This document shows, piece after piece, positions 4,973 through 5,289 of a DNA stretch of 5,289 nucleotides. The stretch is taken from positions 1-5,289 of the forward strand of contig JALXCE010000220.1 in the NCBI GenBank assembly GCA_026991055.1. Reading direction: 5' to 3'. This stretch comes from Caldifarciminota bacterium (GTDB lineage Bacteria > Hydrothermota > Hydrothermia > B15-G9 > WFZT01). Each line of letters opens with the position of its first letter. The first letter of the stretch is position 1. Below the pieces are notes generated by a model, which had not been told where the DNA came from, made no database searches, and saw only the letters and a list, made by a program, of their open reading frames with translations. Made by a program: the position numbers and the translations under genes.

Positions 4973-5289
4973 TCACCCAATAACCACTATTGAGATTGCC
5001 ATTATGCAACGCAACACTCTTAGGCATCTGCAAATAAAATAACTTCTAATCAATACCCAATAGTTATATGCTATAAACTTCATCCATACAAATTTTATCG
5101 CATTCTCCAATTTCCTCGCCCCCTCACACCTACCATACGCATTCTTCACCTTCCCTATTACCTGCTCCACTATGTACCTCTTCTTGTACATCTCCCTCTC
5201 CCTCTTGTATGTCTCCATTACCTCTCTCCTTATCGGATGCCTCACCCTGTTCCACACCCCATCCTTTATCGGTACTATCACCTTCGTCC
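4973..5289 (-). CDS. IS transposase, C-terminal part (DDE type), cut by the right edge
   Basis: The frame is open to the right edge and ends in TGA at 4975-4973; the first 105 or so visible codons are the C-terminal part of a longer protein. The GTG at 5281 is in frame but is unlikely to be the true start, because the frame continues upstream of it (TKVIVPIKDG). The block YKKRYIVEQVIGKVK fits the Y-x2-R-x3-E-x6-K signature exactly; its E (codon at 5167-5165) is the expected third catalytic acid of the DDE triad of IS4/IS5-like transposases. NAYGRCEGARKLENAIKF and the aromatic FIAYNYWVLIRSYF follow, as usual in these enzymes. The two catalytic aspartates lie outside the window, so activity cannot be judged. 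The last 20 residues, rich in Cys and Ile, look atypical and might reflect a shifted or extended end. Confidence 0.85.
   Translation of the reverse strand, partial: TKVIVPIKDGVWNRVRHPIRREVMETYKREREMYKKRYIVEQVIGKVKNAYGRCEGARKLENAIKFVWMKFIAYNYWVLIRSYFICRCLRVLRCIMAISIVVIG

Larger units (their letters stand above)
4924..5289. mobile_element. Insertion sequence, right-hand part outside the window (IS4/IS5 superfamily)
   Basis: The element is inferred from the transposase fragment on the minus strand and from a probable terminal sequence (GAGCCTGTTCGAAAATT) 49 bp beyond the transposase stop, where an IS end is expected. The same 16 bases recur with two differences at 64-79. The other end, its inverted partner and the target duplication lie outside the window, so the exact boundary at 4924 is an estimate within a few bases. 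Confidence 0.6.

Noticed and set aside
1..5289. CRISPR array, tRNA/rRNA genes, riboswitch, toxin-antitoxin or defence cassette
   Set aside because: No spaced direct repeats, tRNA-like folds, conserved riboswitch cores or paired small genes were found on either strand.

Overview
The window looks like chromosomal DNA of a bacterium, probably a thermophile from one of the candidate phyla of the WOR-3/Hydrothermae/Fermentibacteria type. The main clues are a secreted protein with two lamin-tail domains and a FlgD-like C-terminal Ig domain, a family GH57 glycogen-branching enzyme of thermophile type, and a bacterial/archaeal eRF1-like protein. The taxonomic call is inference; there is no rRNA or other marker here. 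Bacterial sigma-70-type promoters are visible.

All supported genes lie on the minus strand, so transcription runs from right to left. From the right edge: (1) the 3' part of an IS4/IS5-superfamily DDE transposase (4973-5289, cut by the window edge), with the probable end of that insertion sequence at about 4924; (2) a 548-residue exported lamin-tail protein (4880-3234), whose promoter starts only about 8 bp outside the IS end; (3) a complete 561-residue GH57 1,4-alpha-glucan branching enzyme (3198-1513), 35 bp after the previous stop; (4) a 380-residue eRF1-like (BaeRF-type) protein with a zinc ribbon but no GGQ motif (1354-212), with its own promoter and a strong Shine-Dalgarno site; (5) an intergenic region with a 25-bp perfect hairpin (84-136), an orphan copy of the IS-end sequence (64-79), and perhaps the first 18 codons of another gene running off the left edge.

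The genes do not form an obvious pathway. The branching enzyme makes the alpha-1,6 branches of glycogen; the lamin-tail protein is exported or surface-bound; the eRF1-like protein presumably acts on ribosomes. The promoter layout suggests separate transcription starts for each, with possible read-through from the lamin-tail gene into the branching-enzyme gene.

I do not see a CRISPR array, a defence cassette or a clear new multi-gene system. The points most worth a second look are a perfect 20-bp inverted repeat inside the conserved N-terminal coding region of the branching enzyme, the 25-bp intergenic hairpin with G-quadruplex potential, and two genes whose -10 boxes end exactly 6 nt before the ATG, which implies leaderless mRNAs.
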